Assembly: GCF_004011695.2 (NCBI RefSeq)
Contig: NC_082408.1
Location: 2,465,501-2,529,500 of the forward strand
Reading direction: 5' to 3'
Length of the DNA stretch: 64,000 nt
DNA from: Ascochyta rabiei
Taxonomy: Eukaryota; Ascomycota; Dothideomycetes; Pleosporales; Didymellaceae
Shown: piece by piece, positions 24,841 to 36,004 of the stretch
How the letters are laid out: every line of letters begins with the position of its first letter
Numbering within the stretch: position 1 is the stretch's first letter
Position numbers and translations under genes: made by a program
Notes under the pieces: model-generated
Database searches by the model: none
Told to the model about the DNA's origin: nothing
What the model saw: the letters and a program-made list of their open reading frames with translations, nothing else

Positions 24841-25345
24841 TCTCTTTTTTAAGATAAAATAACTAAGAAATAACTAGAAGAGAGCTTGTTTTTGCATAGA
24901 AAGAGGTACCTAGTCTCTATCCGCTTTTTAGAGCTAAACAACAAGGAAAAGGCAGTCTTAGCTTTACTATTCTTGCCTTTGTTCTATTCTTACTAGCCTA
25001 ACTAGTAGACCTCTAGGAGTAGAAAGAAGGAGTTAAAAGCAGAAAGCTAAGGAAAGGCTTGTTGCTATCTAGTAGGGATAAGATGTTTTGTTAGTTGTTG
25101 TGTTTATTAAGGTAAGATCTTAAAAGATAAGATAAGATAAGATTATTGTTTTCTTTAGGGAGGTCTGTGCTCTGCAAATCCAAAGTTTTTTACAACAGAT
25201 TAGGTTAGATAACCATGCAGCGTGCAGCAACCAGACGCCTAGAGGCTCTAGGAAGCTCCGGATAGTATATCCTCGCTAGGTTAAGATAGATTCTGATGTT
25301 TTTCTGGTGTGCAGGGCCCTATGTCGAAATTTTGCTTTGTCGTGT
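24841..25345 (-). other. LINE-A 5' untranslated region
   Basis: This sequence is shared with LINE-B (about 51,480-51,995) up to the 5' end. It includes a short AAGATAAGATAAGAT run at about 25,120-25,140 and a shared block CGAAATTTTGCTTTGTCG next to the terminus. The two 5' ends differ by a few bases at the junction, as is common for LINE integration. Confidence 0.7.
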
Positions 25346-25704
25346 GTAGTTTTAGTGTTTCTTAGACACTAGATTTTAGATTTATCTTGTTCTAGATGTT
25401 GTAGACTATATATCTAGATTGTAGTTACGTAAACTATCTAGTGTAATTAGTGTAATCCCTTAGCGTCATTATAGGGTTACAGTAGGTTAATTGTGCTATT
25501 TTACGTTAGTTGCAGTAGTAAGACTCTTAATTGTTAGATAGTATAATGAATATGTAATAAGGGAACTTAAAGATATTAATAGTTGTTCTATGTTCCTGTT
25601 CCTCTGTGTTTAGGGGGATTTAGGTTCTTCGCTAGTGTGCTAAGCCTATTGGTCCATGCTCGATTGTACAGATCCGACCTTGCTAGAGCTTGTTCTATCT
25701 AACA
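25346..25704 (-). mobile_element. Copia-B 5' end with 5' LTR
   Basis: The 173-bp LTR at 25,532-25,704 (TGTTAGATAG...CTATCTAACA) is the only LTR of Copia-B in the window. The leader continues left to the LINE-A insertion at 25,360. Reverse-complemented, the LTR is followed by AATTAAGAGTCTTACTA, resembling the sequence after the Copia-A 5' LTR (ATTAAGGATCTTACTA), a likely primer-binding region. On the right, Copia-B abuts Gypsy-C1 exactly at the latter's LTR/internal junction. Confidence 0.8.
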
Positions 25705-28401
25705 ACCCTTTCTTTACAAGCTTTGCTTAGTTAATAACCCTAAATAATCCACCAGTACTTATCCCTAAGAACTAATAGAATTAGTGCTTACAGTCTTTAA
25801 CTAAAGTACAACTTTAACATTTTAAACGCCCCTAAGATAAGTACTATTAGATCCTGTGCTACCTCTAGCAACTCTACGTCTAGCAACATTAATATAGATG
25901 TAACTGTTACTACTAGCACTATAAACGTTAATAAGCCTAACTTTTACTACAGAGATTGTAGTAAGCTTAATAACTAGCTTATGCAGTAGGACCTTTTCTT
26001 CACCTTCTAAGGCAAGAGGGTCCCTAAGGCTAAATAAGTAGTCCTTGCAGCTAGCTACATGCGTAGTAAAGCGTTTACCTAGATTAAGCCCTTTATACAG
26101 CAGTATTAAGCTAGTAAGGCCCTAGACAACGTAGCTAAATAGATAAAAGACATTAACCTATTTAAAGAAAAGATTAAGCTAATCTTTAGAGTCTCTAATA
26201 AACTACATATTGCTTAAGGTAACATTTAGAAGATTAGACAGGATAGGTTAGCAACTAACTACGCTGCAGAGTTTTAGCAGCTTACTGTTAACACTAACTA
26301 GGATAATACTACCCTAATTACTATATTTTAATAAGGATTAAAGCCTAAGGTTACAGAAGAACTTATACGCACCAGCGCAAGCACAGAAACCTTTAATAAG
26401 CTTATTAATACTGTTATTAACATTAACGTATAACTCTATAAACTTTAGTAAGAACTTTAAGATAACCCTAGAGCCTATACTACTGTTATTGCTACTAACA
26501 GGCTGCTAGTAAGGAACTAGTAGCGCAATAACTTAAATTAAGGATAGTAAGGAGGCTGTAATTAGCTAAATACCAGTCGCTGCATCTACAGCAACACTTA
26601 GAGTAGATACGACAGACCTAAGGCAATAGACCTCTTAAACCTTAACAAGGGACCACTAAAGCAATGGAATAAGAAGCCTAAGAGGGGTAACTAACACAGA
26701 GGCAGCAGGGTCTGCTACAACTGTAGCAAACTAGGCTACTTCGCTAGGGACTGCTAGATAAACAAGGTTTACTGCTAGTTAAATGTACTTACCTGTAATT
26801 ATAATAATACAGATGCTAGTAAATAGGAAATTCTTACTAATAACATAGGACAACTGCTAGAAGACCTAGAGTCTAGTTTAGAGGATAATAATAACTGTAT
26901 TGTACCTCTAATTTGTATAGCAACACCCTACTAGAACGCCTAGACAGGCAAAGAAACAGAGTACTACTCTAACAACAACCAGCAAAAGATAGACAACCTA
27001 CTAGACACTTTAAGATAGGAGTTTAACTAAATTAGCGCCCTACTAACACGCAAATAAGAACATATAGCTTAATAACGATAGAAGCGTAATAATAAAGAAG
27101 CCTATTACTAAATATATTAAGACCTTATTAGTCCTATAGGAGTATCTAAAATTACAGAAATAATACTAGAACTCTAACAGCTTGTTTACTAGTTTAGAAA
27201 AGAAATTAACAATAGCAAACAGTTTACTAATAACCTAGAAGAAGTAGAAGACTAGCTTTAGTGAAATAAGAAATATAGCTTAGCCTAGAACGTATACAGA
27301 AGTAGAAAGAAGTACTACAAACAATTAGCCTACAACTACAGTACATTCTAGACTACTAAAACCTAAAATATAGAAACCTTACGTAGATAGCATACACTAA
27401 GTACAAATACATAATTTACTATAATAAGAAGCTTAGTACAGGATAGATTCTAGCACAATAAAGCCTATATTGCAGTTAATAGTACTAGTGTCACAATAAA
27501 TTATGTAAACTTTATTTTATTAACAAACACTAGAAAGCATACTTTCCTAGAATAGATAAACTACAGGCTATTATACAAATACAGCTAGTAGTTAATAAAA
27601 TTTGCTATAACACACGCTAGCAGAACTGCCTTAACGAAGATTGTAAGGAGCATTGCAGTACAAAGGAATTCAAAGGGTTTAGTAAAGAGGAGACTTTTTT
27701 AGGCCAGCGCCTACAAGCCCTAGGGATTAATCTATGAAAAGCATTAGGAACAATCACCTTATTAAGCTACCTATTAAATTAAATAGGGTAGCCTTAATAG
27801 TACTCTTTAACTTAGGAGCTTAAGTAAGTTATATATCTAGAACAGCAATATAGTAAGCTAGACTTAGATTATATTATAAAGAGAACCCTTACTTACTATA
27901 AGTAGCTAATAGATTATTAATACTAGACAAAGTACTAATTATGTTTAAAGTAATAGTAGCACCCCTACAGATACAGGAGCACTATAAAACAATATACCTA
28001 GACGTCTTTGCAAAGGCTAGGCATAACGTTATACTAGGACTTCCCTAGTTATAAAAGTATAACCTAAAGATATACTAGGCATAAGAAAGATTTTGTTAGA
28101 AGGATGTATGTGCAGCACTAATATATCTACCCCTACGCAGCGCACACAGCAGCTAGTAGATAAGAAGGGGATTAATAATGTCTCTTTAACATATAAGACG
28201 CACTAAAAAAGAGTAGTTAACTCTATAGATGCCAAACGCCCTACAGATTACAAAGCAAGAGTTAAGGAAGAGAAGAGTGTACCTTCTGCTATCCCTAACG
28301 TGTACAGATAGTACGCAGAGATGTTTAGAGAAGAGCTTACAGCAAAAGCCCTGCCTAAGCATAAACCCCAGGATTACAAAATTAAGCTCTAGAAAGGGAA
28401 G
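25705..28401 (+). mobile_element. Gypsy-C1: 5' part of a Ty3/gypsy element (gag, protease, RT start)
   Basis: The sequence matches the reverse complement of Gypsy-C2 (52,011-53,280 and about 44,480-45,848). Gag starts at about 25,840. The zinc knuckle at 26,712-26,757 reads CYNCSKLGYFARDC, with Tyr for His. The protease-like part follows at about 27,700-28,100. The start of RT at about 28,340-28,400 reads LPKHKPQDYKIKL. Copia-A cuts the element there, and the expected continuation is not found beyond Copia-A. The 5' LTR is missing because Copia-B is inserted about one base from its end. Confidence 0.82.
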
Positions 28402-28563
28402 TGTTAGATAACCGACCTTGCCGAACCAAGTTGGGGATTTGGGGTTAACCTTGGTTAACTTAGGGGCTAGCGGCACACACACATAAAATAAGCCATTAAG
28501 ACAGATAATTATTAATTAATTACCTTTATTATTATCTTTGCACATTAAGCATATTATCTAACA
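28402..28563 (+). repeat. Copia-A 5' LTR
   Basis: This 162-bp LTR shares GGGGCTAGCGGCACACACACA with 33,433-33,594; differences are mostly transitions. Confidence 0.93.
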
Positions 28564-28689
28564 ATTAAGGATCTTACTAACACTACTAAAATACCCTTTT
28601 TAATATATTGCTATTAATAATGCGTAATTTAATAATAATTCATATAGATTACATAACTAACACACCTTAGTAGCATTAACTACAGACCT

Positions 28690-31600
28690 GCTGCGCCTCT
28701 CTAGACGTATAGGAGAAGATAGACCTAAATTAGATTATCCCTCTAAGGACTAAGCTATAAGTACCTAACGCCCTAGACATTACTAACTATAAGAGGAGGC
28801 TAGCCCTTAGCAATAATAAACAAGGAAACCCTTAGCTTCCTAAAATCCTATCTAAACTATTAGGTAACAGCCTAAAGGCATAGAAGGAAGATAATAACTA
28901 TTAGAAGAGCTGCCTTAAATCCTAGAAGATAGCGGATAGAGACTACTATAAGGAACAAACTAACCTAGATAAGGTAGTAATATTTATCTAAAGCTTAGTA
29001 TTACCTTACCTTATAAAGATCTGCTGCTAACTAGGTAAATTATTTTAAATATAGCTTATTAGCCTTAAATATATAGTTAGTATTAATGCTAAAGAAGAAT
29101 AATTACGCGTACGCTACTAATACCTAGCAGCACTTAAACTAATAAGACAACCTAGGAGCTAGGATACCTAGCTCCTTAAGTATAATTATACTGCAACTAA
29201 CGCTAAAATAGAGGGTATTACTAAAATATACAATATACAAGACACTGTCTAAGACTTCTTAGATTTAGTAATAAAAATATTGCTAACCTAGGTAATAACA
29301 TTTTAGGACTATAGCAGATAAGAATAAAATATAACTTATAAAGAAATAATAAATTGCTTCTAAGAGCATATAAATAAGTACTACCCTAAGGGGAGACAGT
29401 AAAGGGGCGCCTTTACTGCAGGGAACAACTTAACTTTTACTACTAGTAGTAAATCTACCCTAGACACTAACAGGGACGCCTCTTATGTTATTAAAGACGT
29501 ATTATCTACTCCTACTACATAGGGGAGTTAGAGAAGACCTTATTAAAAACAGAATATTAGTTAAATAACTATATCTAAGCAGTCCCTAAGAGGGGATACA
29601 GCAGCAGCTAGAGGAGCAAAATGCCCTACTTGTAGGCAACGCTATAGACTAGAAGATTGCTACTACGTCTACAAAGATAAAGCACTAGAATAGTTTACCC
29701 TACGTAATAGAATTACTAAAATAGTACAATTTAGGATAGAACAAAATACTAACCTTTAAGATTAGGTTAGATCTGCAAAACAAGCTTGCACTAAGACACT
29801 AGCTATTAAGACATCCTAAACACTAGAGGCACCTCTAGGATAACTACAGGGACAGAAGATATTAATAATTAATATAAGTCTAGTTAAAGAATTATACAAT
29901 ATAGAGCTACTAAGCTACCCTCTTAGGAACTTCTTTATCCTTAACTTAGGATTAACTATCTATATTATAAACAACAAGGACTAGATATAAGACCTTACTC
30001 TACCTATATTAAACAACTACCTATAGGCAGGAAACTCCTAGGTATAGATACAGGGATATAGCACTGTCTATCTCTATCTATTAAACACAAACTAACTAAC
30101 TACTCTTAAACTACACAATGTAGTATAGTGCCTAGACATACTTTATAACCTTGTCTCTTTCTAACAACTATATTAACAGGGCATCTAGTAGGACATAAAA
30201 AGAGATCTAACTTAGCTTAGACAAGTAGACAACACAGCTATCACATCCTTAGATAAACAATATAGATAATAGGTACTTAGGGAACAGCTATAGACAGTAT
30301 TTGCAATAAAATTAACACAAAGGTAAACACCTAAGACTGCTACTGCTCTGCTATAGCACAAGCAAATAGGGCACCCTAGAGCTACTACTATTAAACACCT
30401 TATCTAACAATCTTAGGGGGTAAGAGTTAGGGGTAATACTACAGTCTAATGTAATGCTTGCAGACAAGCTAAGACTAAGAGGTAAATTAGTTAAACACTA
30501 TAAACAAGCAATAAAGGACTAGGAGAATGTATAGTAATTATATTCCACTTATATAAAGATGAAAGCTTTACTAAGAAAAAGAGCTAATTACTTGCTGTTA
30601 ATAGGCAATTTGGCTTCCTTTAGGACTTCTATTTTAAAGATAAATAACTAGAAAAGACAATTATCTATTTCCTAGACACTCTTACACAATTCCTGTTAAA
30701 ACAATTTACAATCTAGGTTAGGGTAATTAAGTGTAATAGTACAATTACTACAATAAAACTAGAAGTATTAAGATAGTGCGCTGCACAATTAATTAGGCTT
30801 AAGCCTTCTGCACTAGACACCTAAGCACAGAATAGAGGTGCTGAACGCTTAGGGGGTGTAATAAAAGATAAGGCACGCACTATAAGTTTAGACGCAAACC
30901 TACTATAGGAAATATAGCTAGAGACTGTAAGGGCAGCAGTATACCTACACAACTAAATACTAAGGTTATTAAAAAACTAGAAAACATCCTATAATATGTT
31001 CTTTACCTATACAGCTTAACTAGCTAGCCTAAATATATAAAGTAGAAAACTAAACTAGCTATATCTAAAAGCATATAGATGTAAAGCCTTTACTCTTATA
31101 AGTAACACCCTTTAAGGAAAGTTATAACTCTAGTAACTAGACCTAAGAGTATAGGTAGAATACCTAATAGGATACTAATCCTTAAATATATATTAGATAT
31201 AGATTCTAACCTTAGTAAAAGTTATTAGTATAAGAGATATAATTTTTAATAAGGATACTGTCTTTAGTAGCTAGACTTAGGACCTAATAGACAATCTTAT
31301 GCACAGCACTCTTAAAGAGATAGCAATATAGACGAGAAGCGTAGAGCTTCCACCTCTACTCTAAAATAAGGCTAAAATCTAGTTATTTTATAAGGATACT
31401 ACAATTACATTCTTAAATACTATAGAAGATTAACTAGGATATAATAATAGACAGAAAGCTGGACATATATATCTAACTCCTCCTCTAACTCTGCTACTAG
31501 TTACGTTGTTAATAAACATGTTATTATTATCCTAGTTAGTAAGAGGTAACAGCCTATAGGAGTTAGCAGGTAGCACTAGTTAACTGCTAATTAGTTTGAA

Positions 31601-33410
31601 TTAACGCTAGCGCAATCTTAAGGAACTTTACAAACTATCCTATAGAAAGCTGCATTTATAGCTAGCATATAAGGCATATGGATAGGCACATACTAGGGCA
31701 AAAATATTAACAAGGCTAGGTTAAAATAAATACTAATAAAAGGGCTTAAGCCTTATTAAAGCTAACTCCTACTAGAGCTAACGGCACAATGAAACCTAGA
31801 GGACCACCTGCTTCACTAATAGTTTAAAGAAGCTAAGTAAGAACACCTTAGCAGCTATTAGACTATACAGTTATAGTCTAAAGTACCCCTAACAAAGACT
31901 AAGGTAGTAGGACACTAGGTACTTAACTGTATGTAGGTATACACATATAAGCTTAATAAGAACTACTACCTACTTAAATATAAGGCGCAACTAGTAGTCT
32001 AAGGTAACTAGTATTAAAACATTACTTCTAAAGATACCTACGCAGTAACACTAGCTAGTAGGTCCTTTAGAATGCTTATAGCAATTTTAGCAGCATATAA
32101 CCTAGAACTTAAGCAGTTTAGTATTATAAACGCCTTTATTTATGTATTAATTAACAGAGAGGTCTATATAAGGATGCTACGTAGGTATTAGTAACTAGGC
32201 ATAGTCCTACAGCTATATAAGGCACTATATAGACTAAGAATCTCTCTACTCCTCTAGTAGAAGGAATTTACATCTACTCTAACAAGCTATAGATTCGCAG
32301 TTGTTCCCTATAAACCCTGCTGCTTACTTAAGAATAGAGTTACTATCTTCTTCTATGTAGACAATATTATTATAGCTTATTACCTAACTAGAAGACATAA
32401 GGCAGATAAGGCCCTTAGCTATATTACTAACAAATACTCTGTTACAGGAGGAAATAATCTGCAATAGTTCCTAGGAGTAGAGATAACCTAAGATTAAGAC
32501 AACCTAAGGATCCTTCTCTTACAGGCGTTATATATTAACAAAATTATCTCCCTAGCAGATAAGACAGACATACAACACAACACACAAATATTCAGTATTA
32601 AGCTTCTACTAAATAAAGGGGAAGCTGTAGTATTAGAAATTAGCAAATACTAGAGAAAGATTAGATCTCTCCTCTTTACTACAGTTACTACTAGGCCTAA
32701 TATTGCCTTTGCCACATCTAGGCTGGCACAATTTCTAACTAACCCTAGACAGCAGCACTATAATGCAGTAGATTAAGTACTATTGTACCTACAAGGGACA
32801 TAAGACCTATCCCTTACCTTTAGAGGCAACAAGCGCCTAGTAGTTGCTAGTAATGCATTATTTGCTAATAATACTCTTAATAGGAAGAGCTTCTAAGGAT
32901 ATACTATTAAACTATATAGAGGACTTATTGCCTAGAGAGCTAATAAACAAGACACAGTTACTATATTAATAACTAAAGCAGAGCTACTTGCCCTAGTATA
33001 GGTGGCTAAGGAAGCTATCTTTATCTTATAACTATTATTAGAACTTAGTATACACCTCTTATAATTAATAATTACTATTTAATATAATAATACCTAAACT
33101 ATCTAATTAATTTACAAGGAAGTCTTTAAACTCTAAACTAAACTATAACATGTAGACATTTATAACTACTAGCTGTAATAAGAGGTAAACAAAGGCACTA
33201 TAACAGTAACCTATGTCCTATCTACTAAGATGTTAGCTAACAGACTTACAAAGGCTCTGCCTGTAAGCAAGTAGTTAACCTTTCTAAGGCAGCTAGGACT
33301 AAAGAAACATACTGAACGAAGAAAGCTAGCTAACACCTAGATAGAATTACTTAACTAAAAGCTTGCTGACCTAGAGGTACAATAAGAGCTAAGTGTGTCT
33401 AGCTTTAATA
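28690..33410 (+). pseudogene. Copia-A Gag-Pol polyprotein (decayed)
   Basis: The Gag zinc knuckle at 29,622-29,663 reads CPTCRQRYRLEDC, with Tyr replacing His. The integrase zinc region near 30,365-30,485 reads GHPRATTIKHL and CNACRQAK. The integrase C-terminal part near 30,840-31,180 includes LGGVIKDKARTISLDANLL. RT near 31,980-32,540 has the active site YVDNIIIAY at about 32,353-32,380 (second Asp to Asn). RNase H ends near 33,230 with MLANRLTKALPVSK. Integrase before RT is diagnostic of copia. Stops are mainly TAG with some TAA. Confidence 0.85.
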
Positions 33411-33432
33411 GGGCCTTAAAGCTAAGGGGGTG

Positions 33433-33594
33433 TGTTAGATAACTGACCTTACTAAGCCAAGTTGGGGGGTTAGGGTTGACCTTGGTTAACTTAGGGGCTA
33501 GCGGCACACACACATAAAATGAGCCATTAAAACAGATAATTATTAATTAATCACCTTTATTATTATCTTTGCACATCAAGCATATTATCTAACA
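33433..33594 (+). repeat. Copia-A 3' LTR
   Basis: This 162-bp copy is preceded by the purine tract AAAGCTAAGGGGG. Confidence 0.93.
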
Positions 33595-33755
33595 ACAGGG
33601 TTGTAACACTATTCCTCCTTCTTCTTTAGTTTGTCCTTAAACTATATAATTGTCTGTTAGAGTTTTATGTAGTCTATAATCTCTATATCTAGTAACCTGT
33701 AAGTTAAGATGTCCTTATATACCTACAACATCTATCTTACATTAGAAATCTGTTA
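33595..33755 (-). other. Unassigned remnant between Copia-A and pogo-2
   Basis: A minus-strand frame reads as a charged helix-like stretch (for example IEIIDYIKL and FKDKLKKKEE) broken by TAG/TAA. It is not the expected continuation of Gypsy-C1. I do not recognise the family; it is probably an older element into which pogo-2 inserted. Confidence 0.4.
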
Positions 33756-35618
33756 ACGTATTCAACGGGTAAGTCGGCCACACGGGCGAGTCGGCCACTC
33801 TGCCAAGACCACACCAACATTCTACCCTATTATGGCTTGCATTAGCCCACATTGGCATCGTTTATAGTAGTACAGTATATAATATTATTTAGTAACACCT
33901 TCTTTAGGCTTTTTACACGTGCGCGAGTTATGCCCTACGTTGTGGCACTTTTTACAGCGTCTTTGGGTTGCCTTACCTCCTTTAACACGTACTTGCTTCC
34001 TTGCCTTCTTACCATCACTACGCGCCCTAAACTTAGTTAGAGTAGTTAATTAAAGGCCTTCCTTAGCTGTTAGGACTTCCTCCTGCTGTAACTGCTTTCT
34101 TTTATGCGATTTATGTCGCGTAGCAGCCTTATTTGCTGCTTGAAGCCTAGTAATCTCCCTTTAAGCCAACACCAGCTTATGCGCTACTATAGCTGCGCCT
34201 TTAGTAAGCTTTTTAAAGGCCTTAACTATTAAAGTTAGTAAGCTGCTTGCATGCCTTTAAATCCTCTCTTAAACCAGCGTTGATTGCGACCCTAATTGCA
34301 GGGTAGTGCTTGGGGTTTGGGACTGCTAGGGCTCATCTTCTACAGTAGGTAGCGGTAGGGTACGTAGGCGGACATTAAGACCCATTATGACCCGTTCTGG
34401 GTCAAAGGGGACTATTCTAGCGCCTTAGAAGCCTCCTTAGATATTGCTAGAAGTAAATGTCTCCTTATAGGCGTCTATAAAGTATAGTAGGAACTTAGTT
34501 TTAGTAATATAAGTAATATAGTTATGTATAAGATTCTTAGCTTAGCGCCTATATACCTTCTTTAGAGGGGCAAAACAACCTATATCTAGTGGTTGTAAGA
34601 GGTAAGATAAGTGTAGAGGCATACACAGTGTAATAATGTTTGCTTCCTTACAGTATTGTTAGAAGTTAAGGGAGTTATGGCTCTTGTGGCTATTAATAAG
34701 GAGCAGCTAGTGTACTTCTTAGGTGCGCGTCTTTGTATAGGCATTAAAGTGCTTTAACCAGTCTAGACCAAGCTTGTTAGTAGTCCATCCGTTCTTAGAG
34801 ACTCCAATAACCCAGTCATAGGGCAGGTTGTCCTCTTTGTACCAGGTAGAGAGGTGGTTGCAGCCTTTAAAGATAATAAAGGGTAGAATAGCCTACCCTG
34901 TGCCATTAATGCCCTGTATAACCGTTGTCCACTCTTAATTGCCCTACTGCACTGCCTTTAGCTGTCCTTAACGCTCTAAACCTATAATAACTGCTCCTGC
35001 ATATATCTAGCCTATTATAAAGCCTGTCTTATTAAAGTTGTATGTGTTATTATCCTAGATGCTATACTTAGCTTTAACATTTGCTATAAGCCTAAGCTAG
35101 CCTTATATAATCTCTAGATCCTTATAGAGGGCTCTCTTATAGTTGTACTTGCAATTAAACTTTACTTTAAGGTTAGGGCAGCGCTTAACAAATATATTAG
35201 GCCAGTTTATGCCAACATGGCCTATATTGCGCTCAGCACGCAAAGAATTAGCCATATTAGCTACAGCAGCTAGCTGAGGGGCAAATCCTCGTGCATCTAG
35301 CTTAAGAATGTACTTAGTAATCACATCCTCCTTAGTCTAATCTATATTTTGTTAACTTGGCGTATAATTAGCTTGTGTAGGTCATCCTATATATTAATTG
35401 CGTAGTGTGCTGCAAGGCGCGTTGTATATGGCTGCAGCGCGTTATATAGTAAGGTTCGCGTCTTGTTTAAGTGCCTAGAGCGCAAGCTGTATTACAGCCT
35501 CTTTTAAGGGCGTAGGTTTATGTTGTTGTTGAGTTATCGCGTTATAAGGTAGAATGTTGGTGTGGTCTTAGCAGAGTGGCCGACTCGCCCGTGTGGCCGA
35601 CTCACCCGTTGAATACGT
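33756..35618 (-). mobile_element. pogo-2: pogo/Fot1-type DNA transposon (1,863 bp)
   Basis: Inverted repeats of about 75 bp (33,756-33,830 and 35,545-35,618) run from ACGTATTCAACGGG to the inner box CTCTGCCAAGACCACACC, with TA on both sides. The repeats contain two copies of a unit ending GAGTCGGCCAC or similar. It carries one minus-strand transposase remnant. The flanks join as CTGT-TA-GCTAAA. Confidence 0.93.
33890..35400 (-). pseudogene. pogo-2 transposase (decayed)
   Basis: Positions 35,103-35,324 are open for 73 codons and carry the CENP-B/Tc5-type DNA-binding domain (NSLRAERNIGHVGINWPN, FVKRCP, YKRAL). The DDE region follows at about 34,500-34,930; LLLINSHKSH stands where pogo transposases have a catalytic Asp, so Asp appears as Asn. 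LCMPLHLSYLLQPLDIGCF follows. The C-terminus at about 33,900-33,960 has a zinc knuckle CKKCHNVGHNSRTC with all four ligands present. TAG stops interrupt the middle. Confidence 0.87.
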
Positions 35619-35892
35619 TAAGCTAAAACACCTGCTAAAGTCCCTTATGATTATTGTTTCTTTAGTAGCTATAAGTGCTATATTATACTAGGTAGTTTAA
35701 AAGGTCTAAAGTATACTAAGTGTATAAAGGCTAGCAAGCTATGTGTAAATATGTCTTAGGTATTATTAGATAATACTTATAAGGAGTATAAGAAAAAGGT
35801 AGAAGTAGATAAGTTGCTCCTTACAACTATAATTGCGCAATTGTTGCGTAATAAGAAAATCCTAAAATAGGCAAATAAGCGCGCACAGTAAA
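35619..35892 (+). other. Unassigned remnant between pogo-2 and Gypsy-E
   Basis: A plus-strand frame from about 35,730 reads a charged stretch (YKEYKKKVEVDKLLL, RNKKILK*ANKRAQ). It appears to continue across the Gypsy-E insertion at 41,604 (KALSLVN). It resembles a coiled region of a mobile-element protein, but I cannot place it. The last five bases, GTAAA, are the Gypsy-E target duplication. Confidence 0.4.
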
Positions 35893-36004
35893 TGTGAGGC
35901 TGCTGTAGGCAGGCAATGGAGCAGAGCGAGATGTGACGAATAATGGGGTAATATTTAAGAGATAAGACAAATCCTTAATAGGTAAGTCTTAAGGTTTGTG
36001 AATA

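Larger units (their letters stand above)
11995..25345 (-). mobile_element. LINE-A: full-length Tad1-like LINE interrupted by Gypsy-B
   Basis: The element is bounded by an exact 15-bp duplication (11,980-11,994 and 25,346-25,360). Without Gypsy-B it is 6,114 bp, close to LINE-B (6,147 bp), to which it is nearly identical throughout. The 3' end is at the left, with a TTAA-type tail at 11,995-12,011; the 5' end is at the right. Two minus-strand ORFs are recognisable: ORF1 with zinc knuckles, and ORF2 with endonuclease, RT and RNase H. Both contain many TAG stops. The Tad1 label rests on this architecture and on the fungal context. Confidence 0.88.
28402..33594 (+). mobile_element. Copia-A: Ty1/copia element with both LTRs, RIP-decayed
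   Basis: The element has two 162-bp LTRs (TGTTAGATAA...TATCTAACA) and a purine tract AAAGCTAAGGGGG before the 3' LTR. Unlike most elements here, the flanking five bases do not match (GGAAG left, ACAGG right), and the right flank does not continue Gypsy-C1. The coding order is gag, protease, integrase, RT, RNase H on the plus strand, broken by TAG/TAA. Confidence 0.9.

Noticed and set aside
28186..28482. 98-codon minus-strand ORF
   Set aside because: It crosses the junction of Gypsy-C1 and the Copia-A LTR on the strand opposite to both coding sequences.
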